A DNA stretch of 64,000 nucleotides from Sphingobacteriales bacterium (GCA_004144185.1 SEFP01000002.1:744001-808000), one strand, 5' to 3'; positions 38,663 through 50,246 are shown, counted from the stretch's first letter. Notes: a model not told the origin generated them from the letters alone. Translations and numbers: made by a program.

Positions 38663-40850
38663 TTAGTTGTTGTCGCGGTTAACGCGGCTACCCGGACGGC
38701 CTGAATCACTTTCGGAGTCATTTTCCGGAGTATCAGGGTTGTTGGCTTCATTCATCTGCAGGTTTTTCGATTGTGCATCAACAGAACCTGGTTTGGCAGA
38801 ATTGAACTGAACCCGACGGCCGGCCTCATCGCCTACGATCCGGAATTCGGTACGGCGGTTGGCCTGGCGGCCGCGCGGGTTGTCCTGACCGTTGATCTCA
38901 TTCGGAGCAGCGGGGATTTCTTCACCAAAACCACGGGCATTCATGCGGTTGGCTTCGATACCTTTCTCCTTCAGATACGTCATCACGCTTTCGGCACGAC
39001 GGCGGCTGAGGTCTTTGTTGTAGGTACTGTTTCCAACGGCATCTGCGTGACTGTACACATCCACGGCAAGCGATGGGTTGTCGCGCATGAAGGATACCAG
39101 CGAATCGAGTGCTACGATAGATTCTGAGCGCAGGGTGGCCTTATCGTAATCGTAATAGATGTTGTTGACACGGAAGCCCATATCTACGCTGTCCATCAGG
39201 ATGGTTACGGCTACGTCGCCATCCGGATCGGTACGCTTCATAGAAGACGTGCTTACAGTCGCACGGCTGCTGAAGAATCCACGCTTGTCGCCGGTGAGTA
39301 CATAGTTGTGTCCACGGGCCGCGTTAAATGCGAAGTTGCCATCCGTACTGTTGTAGGTACGTTGTGCACCTGCTTCGTCGATCATCTTGATAACCACGTC
39401 GCGTACCGGCTGTCCGGTGCGGCTGTTGATGGCGCGGCCTACGGCACGCAGATGCGGCTCGTACTGAACCCGCCAGATGTCATCGCAGCAGGTTGGGTTT
39501 TTCAGCGCAATCGATCCCAGACGGTTGGATACCAGATAGGCATCCGGCTTTCCAACAGGATCTTTGATGTAGTAGAGTTCATCGGCAGACGTATTCACCG
39601 GATAGCCCAGGTTGGCCAGATTGGTATAGCGTGACGGGCCTCCGTCAGCGCTGAACACGTCGAAACCACCCATAGTGACCCATCCGTTGGATGAGAAATA
39701 CAGCTTACCAACGCGGGAATCGTAGTACGGAGTCACTTCATCACCTTCGGTGTTAATGCTTTTACCGGCGTTTTGCGGCCGACGATAGGTTCCGGTACGG
39801 GGATCAATTACCGAGTACCAGATATCGTATCCACCCCGGCTTTGCAGCTTACGGTTGGATGAGAAGAACAAAATTTCTTTCTTACCTACCAAGGCTACGC
39901 TCGGCTGGGTATTGCTGCCATCATCATTGATGCCTTCGCCCAACAGTTGCGGATTGCTCCAGGCACTGCCTTCGAATTTAGAAACGAAGATCCGGCATTT
40001 AACGCCTAGGGAATCACCGGTTTCATCGCAACGGGTAAAGTAGAACCGCTCGCGGCCGGGTGAGTAGGCACCATTGCCTACGTGGCTGTTTCCGGAATTG
40101 AAGTTGCCATCATTAAAGTTCAGCGGCCATTGGAACGAATCCACCTGAGGCACTTCATCCTGCTTTTTGCTGACCAGGAACCGGCTCAGGTAATTCTCGC
40201 GCTGGCGGGCATCAACCGTTACCGGGCTATTTTGACGCATCGATGAGAACAGCAACGCGCTGTCACCCAATGGCATCGGGCTCAACTCGGTATAGGCCGA
40301 GTTTACGTTCGGACCGGCATTGACTACGGTAACCGGCACCGGATCATTCACAGACGTCTGGGCCATCCGGGCACCATCGATTTCCCGCTGCGCCTGAAGT
40401 TTCAACTTCTTGTACGTCTTTGGGTTGTCGGCAATAAACTGTTCAAAACGAACGACCGCTTCATCATAGTTGCCTTGCATCTTCAGCATCACCCCTTCTT
40501 TATAGATGGCTTCTGGATACAATTTGGGAGCCAGTGCATAGGCATCGTGGAACGACTGTGCCGCAGGCACGTAATCGCGTGTGTACCAGTAGCTTTCGGC
40601 CAGCTGATATACCAGATACGGATTGCGGGGTTGTTCCTGAAGCAGCTGACCATAATAATCAATGGCGCTGAAGTAAGAACCGGCCCGGAACAGCCCATCT
40701 GCCCAACGTAATTTCTTGTAGTAGGGAAGCGCCGCTACCGGATCGTTCGCCTTATTACGATATTTTTCCTTTTGCTGCTGAGCTTGTGCGGGAGCCGCGC
40801 CCGCAACGAAAAAGCCTGCTAAAGCAAAGGCCAGCCCGATTTTCTTCATG
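38663..40850 (-). CDS. OmpA-family protein with TPR, PD40 and CarboxypepD_reg regions (T9SS PorE-like)
   Basis: TPR-like N-terminus, LLFSSMRQN / FFSSNRKLQSRGGYDIW PD40 repeats, VDVYSHADAVGNSTYNKDLSRRRAESVMTYL OmpA motif; next to a PorP/SprF gene. Confidence 0.88.
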
Positions 40851-40908
40851 TGGGTGTGCATCGTTTGAATGGGTATAAAAGTAGCCGCGGAGATTAAAAA
40901 AAGAAAGA

Positions 40909-40934
40909 GCCGGAAAAGATTTTTTTCCGGCTCC
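40909..40934 (-). terminator. Hairpin between porP-like and porE-like genes
   Basis: GAGCCGGAAAAGATTTTTTTCCGGCTC. Confidence 0.5.
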
Positions 40935-40958
40935 TGTTTTGGAACGGTGTGTAATTCT

Positions 40959-42017
40959 TTAGAAACGTGCGCACGGATAGATCAGACGACGGGCAAAATC
41001 GATTGGATCGGCCATGATATAGCGAAGTGAAATCTCGAAACCGCCATTACCATTGGTAGCCGTTTTGAGGGACGATGTGTTGTAATCGTAGCTGGCGCCA
41101 ATGCGCAGGCCTTTAATCTCAACACCGGCAGTGAACATCGCTGCGTCATCTTTGCGCCACCAGCCGCCGGCAAACACTTTTGTAGCGTAGTTCCGGAATT
41201 CCGGATTACCAACAATGTAATTGAATTCAGAACCGGCTACCAGCTCTGTGGCAGAGGCCTGTGATTGGTACAGAACCCCCGGACGGATGGAAAGCCGCTC
41301 GCCGGTGTAAATGATAGCGCCCAACTGACCGGTATAACGGCGGTCGAGACCCACCTGGCTGTTTTCCTGCTTCTGGAAGGATTCGCGGGGCTGATTCAGA
41401 TTATTTGCGCCGAGGCCCAAGGTAATCCCAAAGTTCTCACTGAAGGCATGTGCAGCACTGAGGCCAACGTTCAGTGTAAAGTAATTGACGCGGTTGTTGA
41501 GCTGCAATCCGTTGGTACCCTGCTGAAAAAAGCCGTTCTGGAATTCGTTGCCGAAATACAACTTGCTGATGTCGATGCTTTTCTGGGTGTAACCGCCCTG
41601 CAGGCCTACACTCAAAGCCGTACTGGGACCATTAATACCGTTGCCCAGAAACTTATGATACGCGAGGGAGGCCAGTACACTGTTGTTGGCCAGATTGGCA
41701 GCACCGGCGCGATCGTTATAGAACTGAATCCCTGCAGCCAGGTAGTCATCTACCGAAAGATCCCGTACAATCGGGGCATCAACAGAGGCAGCAACCGTTT
41801 TAAAAGCGGCATCGCCTCCCATAGCATTGCGCCACTGGTCGCGATAAATGGCGGCTACCCGCATCCGGCCGTCAAAAGCGCCTGTAAAAGCCGGATTTAC
41901 CAGCAAAGGCGTCGCGTCAAACTGGGTAAAGTGTACGTCTTGCGCGGTCGCAACAACGGCAGACAGACTCAGCGTAGCTGCAGTTGCAACACGAAGTAGA
42001 AATTTAGTGCGGATCAT
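40959..42017 (-). CDS. PorP/SprF-family T9SS membrane protein
   Basis: QDVHFTQFDATPLLVNPAFTGAFDGRMRVAAIYRDQWRNAMGG. Confidence 0.92.
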   Translation of the reverse strand: MIRTKFLLRVATAATLSLSAVVATAQDVHFTQFDATPLLVNPAFTGAFDGRMRVAAIYRDQWRNAMGGDAAFKTVAASVDAPIVRDLSVDDYLAAGIQFYNDRAGAANLANNSVLASLAYHKFLGNGINGPSTALSVGLQGGYTQKSIDISKLYFGNEFQNGFFQQGTNGLQLNNRVNYFTLNVGLSAAHAFSENFGITLGLGANNLNQPRESFQKQENSQVGLDRRYTGQLGAIIYTGERLSIRPGVLYQSQASATELVAGSEFNYIVGNPEFRNYATKVFAGGWWRKDDAAMFTAGVEIKGLRIGASYDYNTSSLKTATNGNGGFEISLRYIMADPIDFARRLIYPCARF

Positions 42018-42462
42018 ATGCTCAGATGACTACGTCCTGGGAATAAAGAAAGGTAAATTAATAACGTTACAGGCGGATTCTTGGACAGAACAGAGAGATC
42101 CTTTTTACACCATCAGAAAGTCCTTTGAGACTGCCTCCGGAATGCCCGGAACGCAGGTTTTAAGGGATCTTTTTGAAGCGCTGTTAAAGGCTTCTCAACG
42201 GTTAAAAATACGCAAGTAATTGAATGATGCAATAGGCAGACAGAAAAACAGGTGACCCGATTCCGGAAGTATGGGTCGATTGGCAGGAATTTTGACCTCT
42301 AAAAAGAAGCCTGAAAGGCTGTTTCTACAGTTCCGGACCGGTGAATCGCTGTCTGCTCCGTAGACAAGACATTGTTTCCGGAAGATTCGTTGGGTAAAAC
42401 ACCCTTACAGGTATAGAAGAAGGCGACCGGATTGGTGTAGCTTCGCCAACCCCTGAAAAGCT

Positions 42463-45141
42463 ATGGCTTCTCCTAAGAAAATACCCTCTAAAAAAGCGGC
42501 AACGCCCCCACCCGTTGCGCCTCCCCGCAAAGAATCGGTCGCTCCCCGGCCGGTCTTCCGCCGCCGTCAGGCGCGGCTGCTGCTGGGAACCCTTCTGTTT
42601 ATCGCCGGCGCCTTTACCCTGATGGCGCTTCTGTCGTATTTTTTCACCTGGCAGACCGATCAGGATCTGGTTTCCGGAACCGAAAGTGCAACCGATTATC
42701 TGGTTAAAGACCGTGCAGAAGTTGCCAACTGGGGCGGACGCCTGGGCGCTTCGCTTTCGCATGCACTGGTGTTTCGCGGCGTTGGTATTGCCGCACTGGC
42801 GCTGGCGTTCTGGTTGCTGGCTGCCGGTATCCATGTAATTTATGGTAAGCGGGCATTGCCGGCCATGCGGTATCTGCGCTGGCTGGCTTTGGTGCTGTTG
42901 GTAGCAGCCCCACTCTTTACCTATTTATTTCCTCAAAGTGCTTTTGCCTGGGGCGGGGCGCTGGGAAGCGAATCGGTTCTGTTTCTGAACGGATTGCTGG
43001 GGAAAGCCGGTACCGGTATGGTGCTGCTGGCTGTCACGGCATTTGTAGTATTTGTAGTGTTTGCACTCGATGTGCGTCCTCTGTTGCGCCGGGCCCGCTA
43101 TACCGCCCGTACGGCCTACAATGCGGTTGCACCGACGCCTTCTCCCGATGAGATCAATGTTCCGGAACCCGCTCCTGTTCAGGCAGTAGCACCTCCGGTA
43201 ACACCTACTCCGCTTTCTGCGATGGATACGGTAATAGTCACGGATCCGGTACCCGATATCAAGCCGTTGGATCATCTCCCGGCAGAAGCACCCGCCGAAA
43301 CCCCTTTTCCGGTTCATGTGGCCCCGGCTCCGGAACCGGTTCCCTTTATAGGGCCTGCGGCAGCATCCTCCAGACTTCAGGTAGATCTGGACACCGGTGA
43401 AGTTCTGACGCCTGTTGAGATTCCGGACCCGATCCGTCCCCCCCTGCCGCCACCCATCCTTTCAGTTCCGGTAATGCCGGAAGTAGCTTTGGAGGTTCCG
43501 GAACCGCCGGCACCGCTTCCAAAGAAGAAACCGGTTGAAGAGACTGAACCATCGCTTGAGGTAATCCAGGTTGCAGAAAAGCCGGCTCCTGTGACGGTGC
43601 GTCATGGCGCGCACATCACGGTCGCAGATAACGAGCCCTATGCGCCGGAGCTCGACCTTCCGGACTACCAGTTTCCAACACTCGATTTGCTGGAAGAACG
43701 CAATCAGGGCACAGTTGCCCTCGATACCGAAGAGCTGGAGAAAAACAAAAGCCAGATCATCCAGACCTTGCGTTCGTTCGGCATTGAGATTCAGCAGATT
43801 AAAGCCACGGTAGGCCCTACGGTAACCTTATACGAGATTGTACCGGCCGAAGGCGTGCGGATTTCCAAGATCCGGAATCTGGAAGACGATATCGCGCTGA
43901 ACCTCGCCGCGTTGGGCATCCGGATCATCGCTCCCATCCCCGGAAAAGGCACAATCGGAATTGAAGTACCGAATGCACACAAGCAGATAGTGCCGATGCG
44001 GGCCCTGCTGTCGTCCGAAAAGTTTGTGAATGCTAAAATGAGTTTGCCGGTAGCGCTGGGCAAAACCATTTCCAACGAAAATTATATTATCGACCTCGCC
44101 ACGATGCCCCACTTGTTGATGGCAGGGGCTACCGGTCAGGGTAAATCGGTCGGAATCAATGCCATTCTGGTTTCGCTGCTGTATAAGAAGCATCCGAGCC
44201 AGTTGAAGTTTGTGATGGTCGATCCGAAAAAGGTAGAGCTTTCCATTTACAAGACGATCGAAAAGCACTTCCTGGCAAAATTGCCCAACGAGGAAGACGC
44301 CATTATTACCGATACCAAAAAGGTGATCTACACCCTCAATGCCTTGTGTATTGAAATGGACAACCGCTACGAACTGCTTAAGGAAGCCGGTACGCGGAAT
44401 ATTAAAGAGTACAACGACAAGTTTATGGCCCGCCGCCTGAACCCGGAACGCGGCCATAAATACCTGCCATTTATCGTGCTGGTTGTGGATGAGTTTGCCG
44501 ATCTGATCATGACTGCCGGCAAGGAAGTGGAAATGCCCATTGCGCGACTGGCACAGCTGGCCCGTGCCGTAGGCATCCATCTGATTATTGCTACCCAGCG
44601 TCCGAGTGTCAATGTAATTACCGGTACTATCAAAGCCAACTTCCCGGGCCGGGTTGCCTTCAAGGTTTCCGCCAAAGTCGACAGCCGGACGATTCTGGAT
44701 GCCGGAGGCGCCGAGCAGTTAGTTGGCCGGGGTGATATGCTGGTTTCACACGGTTCGGAGCTGATCCGGTTGCAATGTGCCTTTGTAGACACCCCGGAAG
44801 TAGAAAGCATTGTCGATTTTATTGGCAGCCAGCGGGGCTATCCCAGCGCGTTTGAGCTTCCGGAATACGAAGGTGCCGATGACGATGGCGCGAAGGAAAG
44901 CGTGGACCTGACCAACCGGGATGCGAAGTTTACCGACTGCGCCCGTGTAGTGGTACAGTCGCAAAGCGGTTCTACGTCGATGCTGCAACGTAAGTTTAAT
45001 CTGGGCTACAACCGGGCCGGCCGCATCATGGATCAGCTGGAGGCTGCGGGCATCGTAGGCCCCGCCAGTGGCTCCAAACCGCGGGATGTGCTGTACCATA
45101 CCGAAGCCGAGCTGGAGGAATTTTTACAAAGCCTTGGCTAA
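42463..45141 (+). CDS. ftsK: DNA translocase FtsK
   Basis: N-terminal TM helices, proline-rich linker, LLMAGATGQGKSVGINAILVSLLYKKHPSQLKFVMVDPKKVELSIY, C-terminal gamma domain. Confidence 0.96.
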   Translation: MASPKKIPSKKAATPPPVAPPRKESVAPRPVFRRRQARLLLGTLLFIAGAFTLMALLSYFFTWQTDQDLVSGTESATDYLVKDRAEVANWGGRLGASLSHALVFRGVGIAALALAFWLLAAGIHVIYGKRALPAMRYLRWLALVLLVAAPLFTYLFPQSAFAWGGALGSESVLFLNGLLGKAGTGMVLLAVTAFVVFVVFALDVRPLLRRARYTARTAYNAVAPTPSPDEINVPEPAPVQAVAPPVTPTPLSAMDTVIVTDPVPDIKPLDHLPAEAPAETPFPVHVAPAPEPVPFIGPAAASSRLQVDLDTGEVLTPVEIPDPIRPPLPPPILSVPVMPEVALEVPEPPAPLPKKKPVEETEPSLEVIQVAEKPAPVTVRHGAHITVADNEPYAPELDLPDYQFPTLDLLEERNQGTVALDTEELEKNKSQIIQTLRSFGIEIQQIKATVGPTVTLYEIVPAEGVRISKIRNLEDDIALNLAALGIRIIAPIPGKGTIGIEVPNAHKQIVPMRALLSSEKFVNAKMSLPVALGKTISNENYIIDLATMPHLLMAGATGQGKSVGINAILVSLLYKKHPSQLKFVMVDPKKVELSIYKTIEKHFLAKLPNEEDAIITDTKKVIYTLNALCIEMDNRYELLKEAGTRNIKEYNDKFMARRLNPERGHKYLPFIVLVVDEFADLIMTAGKEVEMPIARLAQLARAVGIHLIIATQRPSVNVITGTIKANFPGRVAFKVSAKVDSRTILDAGGAEQLVGRGDMLVSHGSELIRLQCAFVDTPEVESIVDFIGSQRGYPSAFELPEYEGADDDGAKESVDLTNRDAKFTDCARVVVQSQSGSTSMLQRKFNLGYNRAGRIMDQLEAAGIVGPASGSKPRDVLYHTEAELEEFLQSLG

Positions 45142-45197
45142 ACATCCGCTTCCGGAATCTGTCTGAACCGGCACTACCACGCACCTTTGCACCTCTT

Positions 45198-45839
45198 ATG
45201 AAAAAACTGACGTATACGCTCGCGTTCACCTTACTGGCCTCCCCATTATTTGCCCAAGGCGACGCCAAAGCCAAAACGGTTCTGGATAATTTAAGCAAAA
45301 GTGTTTCAGCGCTGAAGTCTCTTAAAACAAACTTTACCCTGTCGCTGGCTTCTGCCAATGGTAAAACCCGCGATAAGAAAACAGGCAGCCTGGAAATGAA
45401 AGGCAATAAGTACCATGTGGTGCTGGGTCCGCAGGAAATTTTCTGCGATGGCCGTACGGTCTGGACCTATCTGAAAGATGCCGGTGAAGTTCAGGTTACC
45501 AACTTCAGTGCTTCGGAACAAACGCTTTCGCCGACCAAGCTGTTCACTAATTTTTACGATAAGGAGTATACTTATCGGTATGCAGGTGCCAAGACGGTGA
45601 ACGGCAAAGCAGCCAATGTGGTAGAACTGTCTCCTAAAACAGTGAAGCAGTTTAAAAAAGTAGAGCTGGCAGTGGATGCCAAAGCCAACAATCTGATTGG
45701 TGGTACCATCACCGAAAAAAACGGCACCGTGTATCAGTATGCAGTTAGTGGCTATACCCCGAACGCACCGGTTTCGGATGCGATGTTCACCTTCGATCCC
45801 AAGAAATACAAAGGTGTAGAGGTGGTAGACCTGCGTTAA
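45198..45839 (+). CDS. lolA: Outer membrane lipoprotein carrier protein LolA
   Basis: AKTVLDNLSKSVSALKSLKTNFTLSLA, GNKYHVVLGPQEIFCDGRTVWTYLKDAGEVQV. Confidence 0.88.
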   Translation: MKKLTYTLAFTLLASPLFAQGDAKAKTVLDNLSKSVSALKSLKTNFTLSLASANGKTRDKKTGSLEMKGNKYHVVLGPQEIFCDGRTVWTYLKDAGEVQVTNFSASEQTLSPTKLFTNFYDKEYTYRYAGAKTVNGKAANVVELSPKTVKQFKKVELAVDAKANNLIGGTITEKNGTVYQYAVSGYTPNAPVSDAMFTFDPKKYKGVEVVDLR

Positions 45840-45857
45840 GTGCACTTTCATCCTCTT

Positions 45858-45897
45858 AAAACAGCCTCGCTTGGATCTAACCAAGCGAGGCTGTTTT
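45858..45897. terminator. Perfect bidirectional terminator
   Basis: AAAACAGCCTCGCTTGG-ATCTAA-CCAAGCGAGGCTGTTTT. Confidence 0.88.
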
Positions 45898-46126
45898 CAC
45901 TCCGGATAATTCTTTTTGCGCCCGACGCCAAAGTAGTTCGCGGGCTATGAACGATCCGGAACGTACTCTCCTTCATACCAGCGCATACAATCCTGTTAAT
46001 AGGATTATCCTATACTAAAAATTTTGTTAAAATCAGTCCCAACACCCTGTCATTCCGGAAAACCGTTTGAATCCGGAGGGTTCTCTTAAATCCGTTCTAC
46101 ATACGACCGATTGCACCCTGAAATTG

Positions 46127-46134
46127 TACCTTTG
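46127..46134 (+). promoter_or_regulatory. Bacteroidota -7-like element upstream of pyrG
   Basis: TACCTTTG, matches TAnnTTTG; no clear -33 element checked. Confidence 0.4.
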
Positions 46135-46191
46135 CCCGACCGCTGGATTTTTGTAAAAAGGCCGGTCGCAGAAAAAGAACACACGCATCTT

Positions 46192-47844
46192 ATGAGCAAG
46201 TTTATTTTCGTAACCGGTGGGGTTACCTCTTCTTTAGGTAAAGGGATTGTAGCGGCCTCGCTGGCCAAGCTCCTTCAGGCACGTGGCTACCGGACGACCA
46301 TCCAGAAATTTGATCCGTATATCAACATTGATCCGGGTACGCTGAATCCGTATGAACATGGGGAGTGCTATGTAACCGAAGATGGTGCCGAAACCGATCT
46401 GGATCTCGGTCACTATGAGCGGTTCCTCAATACACCCACCTCGCAGGCCAACAACGTCACTACCGGCCGCATCTATCAATATGTGATCAGCCGGGAGCGC
46501 GAAGGTGCATTTCTGGGTAAAACGGTACAGGTCGTGCCGCACATTACCGACGAAATCAAGCGCCGGATGACGCTGTTGGGCCAAGACGATACGTACGACG
46601 TGGTCATCACCGAGCTGGGTGGCACCGTAGGCGACATCGAATCCCTGCCGTTTCTGGAAGCCGTACGCCAGTTGAAGTGGGAGCTGGGCGATGAAAACTG
46701 CCTGGTCGTTCACCTGACACTGGTGCCGTACCTCAGAGCTGCCAAAGAACTTAAAACCAAGCCGACCCAGCACTCGGTTAAAATGATGAGCGAAAACGGC
46801 CTCAATCCGGATGTGCTGGTCTGCCGGACTGAAGAGCCGCTTTACAATGAACTGAAGCGCAAGATTGCCTTGTTCTGCAACGTCACTACAAACGCGGTGA
46901 TCGAAGCCCGTGATGCCGATACCATTTATGGGGTGCCGCTGGAAATGATGCGTGAGGGTCTGGATACCATTTGTCTTCAGAAGCTTCAGATGCCTATGGG
47001 ACAGGAACCACAGCTGGACAAGTGGAAAGAGTTTCTGAACAAGCTTCGTTACCCTAAATCCAAGGTGACGATTGGCCTGATCGGTAAATACGTGGAACTT
47101 CAGGATGCCTATAAATCGATCCTGGAAGCGCTGATTCACGCCGGTGCGGTCAATGAATGCAAAGTAGAGGTAGTCAACATCCACTCCGAATACCTGACAC
47201 CGGAAACCAGCGCTGAGAAGCTGCAACATCTGGATGCAGTACTGGTGGCCCCGGGCTTCGGCTCGCGCGGCATTGAAGGCAAGATTGACGCTATCCGGTA
47301 TGCCCGTGAAAGCAACCTGCCGTTTTTGGGCATCTGCCTCGGCATGCAAATGGCCTGTGTAGAATTTGCCCGGAACGTGCTCGGATACGAAGACGCCTTC
47401 TCGACAGAGATGCATGCGGATACCCAACATCCTGTAATCTCGATGATGGAAGATCAGAAGAAAATCAAAAACATGGGTGGCACCATGCGTCTGGGCTCTT
47501 ATGACTGCGAACTGAATCCGGATTCGCGCATTGCTGCCTGCTATGGTACGCCACATATCCGGGAGCGTCACCGTCACCGCTACGAGTTCAACAACGATTA
47601 TCTCGACCGGTTTGAGGACGCCGGATTTTTGCCGGTTGGCCGGAATTCCAAAACCGGACTGGTCGAAGTCATGGAACTGAAAGACCATCCGTTTTACATT
47701 GGGGTGCAGTATCACCCGGAATATAAAAGCACAGTTGAGAATCCACACCCGCTGTTTGTAGGATTTGTAAAAGCTGCGCTGGAAGCACAGGACGTACGTA
47801 AAACCTCTAAAGACCCGGCGGCTGCTTTAGAAGCCGTAAAGTAG
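46192..47844 (+). CDS. pyrG: CTP synthase
   Basis: MSKFIFVTGGVTSSLGKGIVAASLAKLL, LPFLGICLGMQMACVEFARNV. Confidence 0.98.
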   Translation: MSKFIFVTGGVTSSLGKGIVAASLAKLLQARGYRTTIQKFDPYINIDPGTLNPYEHGECYVTEDGAETDLDLGHYERFLNTPTSQANNVTTGRIYQYVISREREGAFLGKTVQVVPHITDEIKRRMTLLGQDDTYDVVITELGGTVGDIESLPFLEAVRQLKWELGDENCLVVHLTLVPYLRAAKELKTKPTQHSVKMMSENGLNPDVLVCRTEEPLYNELKRKIALFCNVTTNAVIEARDADTIYGVPLEMMREGLDTICLQKLQMPMGQEPQLDKWKEFLNKLRYPKSKVTIGLIGKYVELQDAYKSILEALIHAGAVNECKVEVVNIHSEYLTPETSAEKLQHLDAVLVAPGFGSRGIEGKIDAIRYARESNLPFLGICLGMQMACVEFARNVLGYEDAFSTEMHADTQHPVISMMEDQKKIKNMGGTMRLGSYDCELNPDSRIAACYGTPHIRERHRHRYEFNNDYLDRFEDAGFLPVGRNSKTGLVEVMELKDHPFYIGVQYHPEYKSTVENPHPLFVGFVKAALEAQDVRKTSKDPAAALEAVK

Positions 47845-47876
47845 GTCTTTTAAATTCGTTCCGGAACACACTCAGG

Positions 47877-49445
47877 ATGGGCCGTCTGCAAAAGCATTAC
47901 CAGCTGGTAGTTTTCTTGTTGGCGGCCCATTTGCTGTATGCGCCGGCCTGGGAAGCGGGTCTGGTGCGGGATGTAAGCGGCTGGCTGCAAACCCTGCACC
48001 ACCAGTCGTTTCCGGATTACCTGATGCGACGCGGTTTGCAGGTCGAAAGCCTGTATCCGGTGACGCAGGGAATGTTGTGGGTCTGGTGGAAGCTGTTCGG
48101 CATTCATCCGTTGCCTTGGCATCTTATGATGGTCAGTATCCATGGGGTTTGTGCCTGGGGGTGGATGCGGTTCTACCGTCGCATCTTCCGGAACGATTCG
48201 ATCGGGCTGTTTGCCGGATGGTTTGTACTGGTTTCGCCGTATGCAACCGAGGTCGTTGTCTGGGAAGCCGGGTATCATTACTTGCAAGGGATGCTGCTGT
48301 TGCTGGCAGTCTTGTGGTGTTTGTTTCGCTACTTCGATTCCGGAAAAACAATCTGGCTGGGCTTGGGCGTGCTGCTGTTTATTCCATCGCTGTTTGCGCT
48401 GGAGGTCTTTTACCTGACGCCGGTGTCTGTAGCGGTACTGCTCGTGCATTTCCGGAAGAATCCACTTTCCCCGAAGGCGGTCCGTTGGTTGCTGCTTCCG
48501 ATTTTGGGACTGTGCCTCGCGCAGTATCTCCTGTTCCGAAGCCTGTATCACTATCAGGTGCCTCACATCGAGGCTATTCATCCAAGGCGGGTTGGTGGCT
48601 ATCTGCGCAAACCGGCTAAATACCTGTTTAACCTGTTCCTGATGGGTCGCTACTGGCCGGACACGCTGCGGCAAACAGTGTATGGATTTCTGAACAGCGC
48701 TGGGTTTCTGGCGGGGTTTTACCTGATCGTAGCAGCAGGAGTGTTTCAGTTCCGGAAACGGTTCCGGCTGCTGCTGAACCAGCCGGTCTGGGTTCCGCTG
48801 GCTACCGGGCTCGCTGCGCTGCTCCTGGTTACACCGCTGTATTTTCAGGATGCCGGCCAGGTCGATTTTGACCGCTATACCTATTTTATGCTTCCGGCAG
48901 TGGGGGCGTTGCTCGGCTATTGGATTGCCAACCCAACCGTCCGGATACTTGTGCTGGTAGGTGCGGCTGGGTTGCTTTTGTACACTGTTTTGGGCTGGCG
49001 CAGAAGCGACGCCCTGAACCGGAAGCTGCTGCTGGGCATTCCGGATTTTAAGGATGGCCGGACGACGGTGTTGCTCAATGTTCCCAACACGTATAACGGC
49101 ATTCCTATGACAGGCCAGACGACTGACGGAGAAGTAGGGCTGATGCGCCGGTATGTATTTCAAAAGCCTTTTTCCGGTCTGGTAACAGAACCCTGCGCCT
49201 GCAACATTGCTTCCGAACAGGATCTGGTTGTCACAACCCAGTGGCAGGGGCCACAAACTGTGCGGGTGACTCAACCCAACGGTGGTGGCTGGTGGGTCGG
49301 TGGAGGAGCCAATGTGGACTGGGCCAACGACTGGTTTTCGGTGCAGTTTATTCCGGAACGCAGCGCGTATGACCTTCATTTAAAACAGCCCGTGGCGCAG
49401 TACCACCTCCTGCACTGGCGTAACGACCGCTGGATTGAACTTTAA
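47877..49445 (+). CDS. Multi-pass membrane protein, GT39-like/hypothetical
   Basis: Many hydrophobic segments; LMMVSIHGVCAWGWMRFYRRIF; chosen over the antisense ORF. Confidence 0.7.
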   Translation: MGRLQKHYQLVVFLLAAHLLYAPAWEAGLVRDVSGWLQTLHHQSFPDYLMRRGLQVESLYPVTQGMLWVWWKLFGIHPLPWHLMMVSIHGVCAWGWMRFYRRIFRNDSIGLFAGWFVLVSPYATEVVVWEAGYHYLQGMLLLLAVLWCLFRYFDSGKTIWLGLGVLLFIPSLFALEVFYLTPVSVAVLLVHFRKNPLSPKAVRWLLLPILGLCLAQYLLFRSLYHYQVPHIEAIHPRRVGGYLRKPAKYLFNLFLMGRYWPDTLRQTVYGFLNSAGFLAGFYLIVAAGVFQFRKRFRLLLNQPVWVPLATGLAALLLVTPLYFQDAGQVDFDRYTYFMLPAVGALLGYWIANPTVRILVLVGAAGLLLYTVLGWRRSDALNRKLLLGIPDFKDGRTTVLLNVPNTYNGIPMTGQTTDGEVGLMRRYVFQKPFSGLVTEPCACNIASEQDLVVTTQWQGPQTVRVTQPNGGGWWVGGGANVDWANDWFSVQFIPERSAYDLHLKQPVAQYHLLHWRNDRWIEL

Positions 49446-49451
49446 CCGTGT

Positions 49452-50246
49452 ATGCTTCTTTCTGTTACCGATATGCTGGGCCGCGAACTACAGGTTCCGG
49501 AACAGCCCCTTCGCATCGTGTCGCTGGTGCCTTCGCAGACCGAACTGCTGGCCGATCTGGGGCTGGACGCTGAGGTAGTGGGCATTACTAAGTTTTGTGT
49601 GCATCCGGAATCCTGGTTTCGGACCAAAGCGCGCGTGGGCGGTACCAAAGATGTAAAGCCGGAGCGGGTAGCAGCGCTACATCCGGACTTGATCCTGGCC
49701 AATAAAGAAGAAAATGTACAGGCGCAGGTAGACGCCCTTTCCGGAATTGCGCCCGTTTGGGTCAGCGATATCCATACACTGGCCGATGCCCTGACGATGA
49801 TCCGGCAGGTTGGTGGATTGGTTGGAAGAAAAAACCCAGCGCAGACCCTTGCGCAACGGATTGAAACCGGATTCGCGACCCTGCAAAAAAGTCTGGTGCC
49901 GGAACGGGTGGCGTATGCCATCTGGCGCGATCCCTGGATGTGGGCCGGTGGCGATACGTTTATCCACGATCTGTTGGAACGGTGCGGCTGGGAAAACGTT
50001 TTTTCCGGAACCCCGCGCTATCCGGAAGTATCGCTGGAAGCCCTGGCACTTCTGCAACCCGACCGGGTGCTGCTATCATCCGAGCCGTATCCGTTTCGGG
50101 AAAAGCATCTGACCGAGATCCAGGCGGTAGTACCCAACGCGATCATTCAGCTGGTCGATGGGGAACTGTTTTCCTGGTACGGCAGCCGGTTGCAATACTC
50201 GCCCGCTTATTTCCAACAATTACTGAATGCAGCCGGCGGTCGGTAG
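49452..50246 (+). CDS. Periplasmic-binding-protein-like ABC substrate-binding protein (BtuF-like)
   Basis: RIVSLVPSQTELLADLGLDAEVVGITKFCVHP, VKPERVAALHPDLILANKEEN. Confidence 0.88.
   Translation: MLLSVTDMLGRELQVPEQPLRIVSLVPSQTELLADLGLDAEVVGITKFCVHPESWFRTKARVGGTKDVKPERVAALHPDLILANKEENVQAQVDALSGIAPVWVSDIHTLADALTMIRQVGGLVGRKNPAQTLAQRIETGFATLQKSLVPERVAYAIWRDPWMWAGGDTFIHDLLERCGWENVFSGTPRYPEVSLEALALLQPDRVLLSSEPYPFREKHLTEIQAVVPNAIIQLVDGELFSWYGSRLQYSPAYFQQLLNAAGGR

Noticed and set aside
45986-46016. Small inverted repeat AATCCTGTTAATAGGATT upstream of pyrG
   Set aside because: Six-bp arms are short and could be chance; no partner site seen
46234-47748. 504-aa ORF antisense to pyrG
   Set aside because: Lies wholly opposite an unmistakable CTP synthase; a long antisense ORF is expected from codon bias and its translation has no recognisable domain
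47850-49379. 509-aa ORF antisense to the membrane protein at 47877-49445
   Set aside because: Translation is low-complexity (rich in P, Q, H, R), while the sense ORF has clear TM helices and follows pyrG in the same direction
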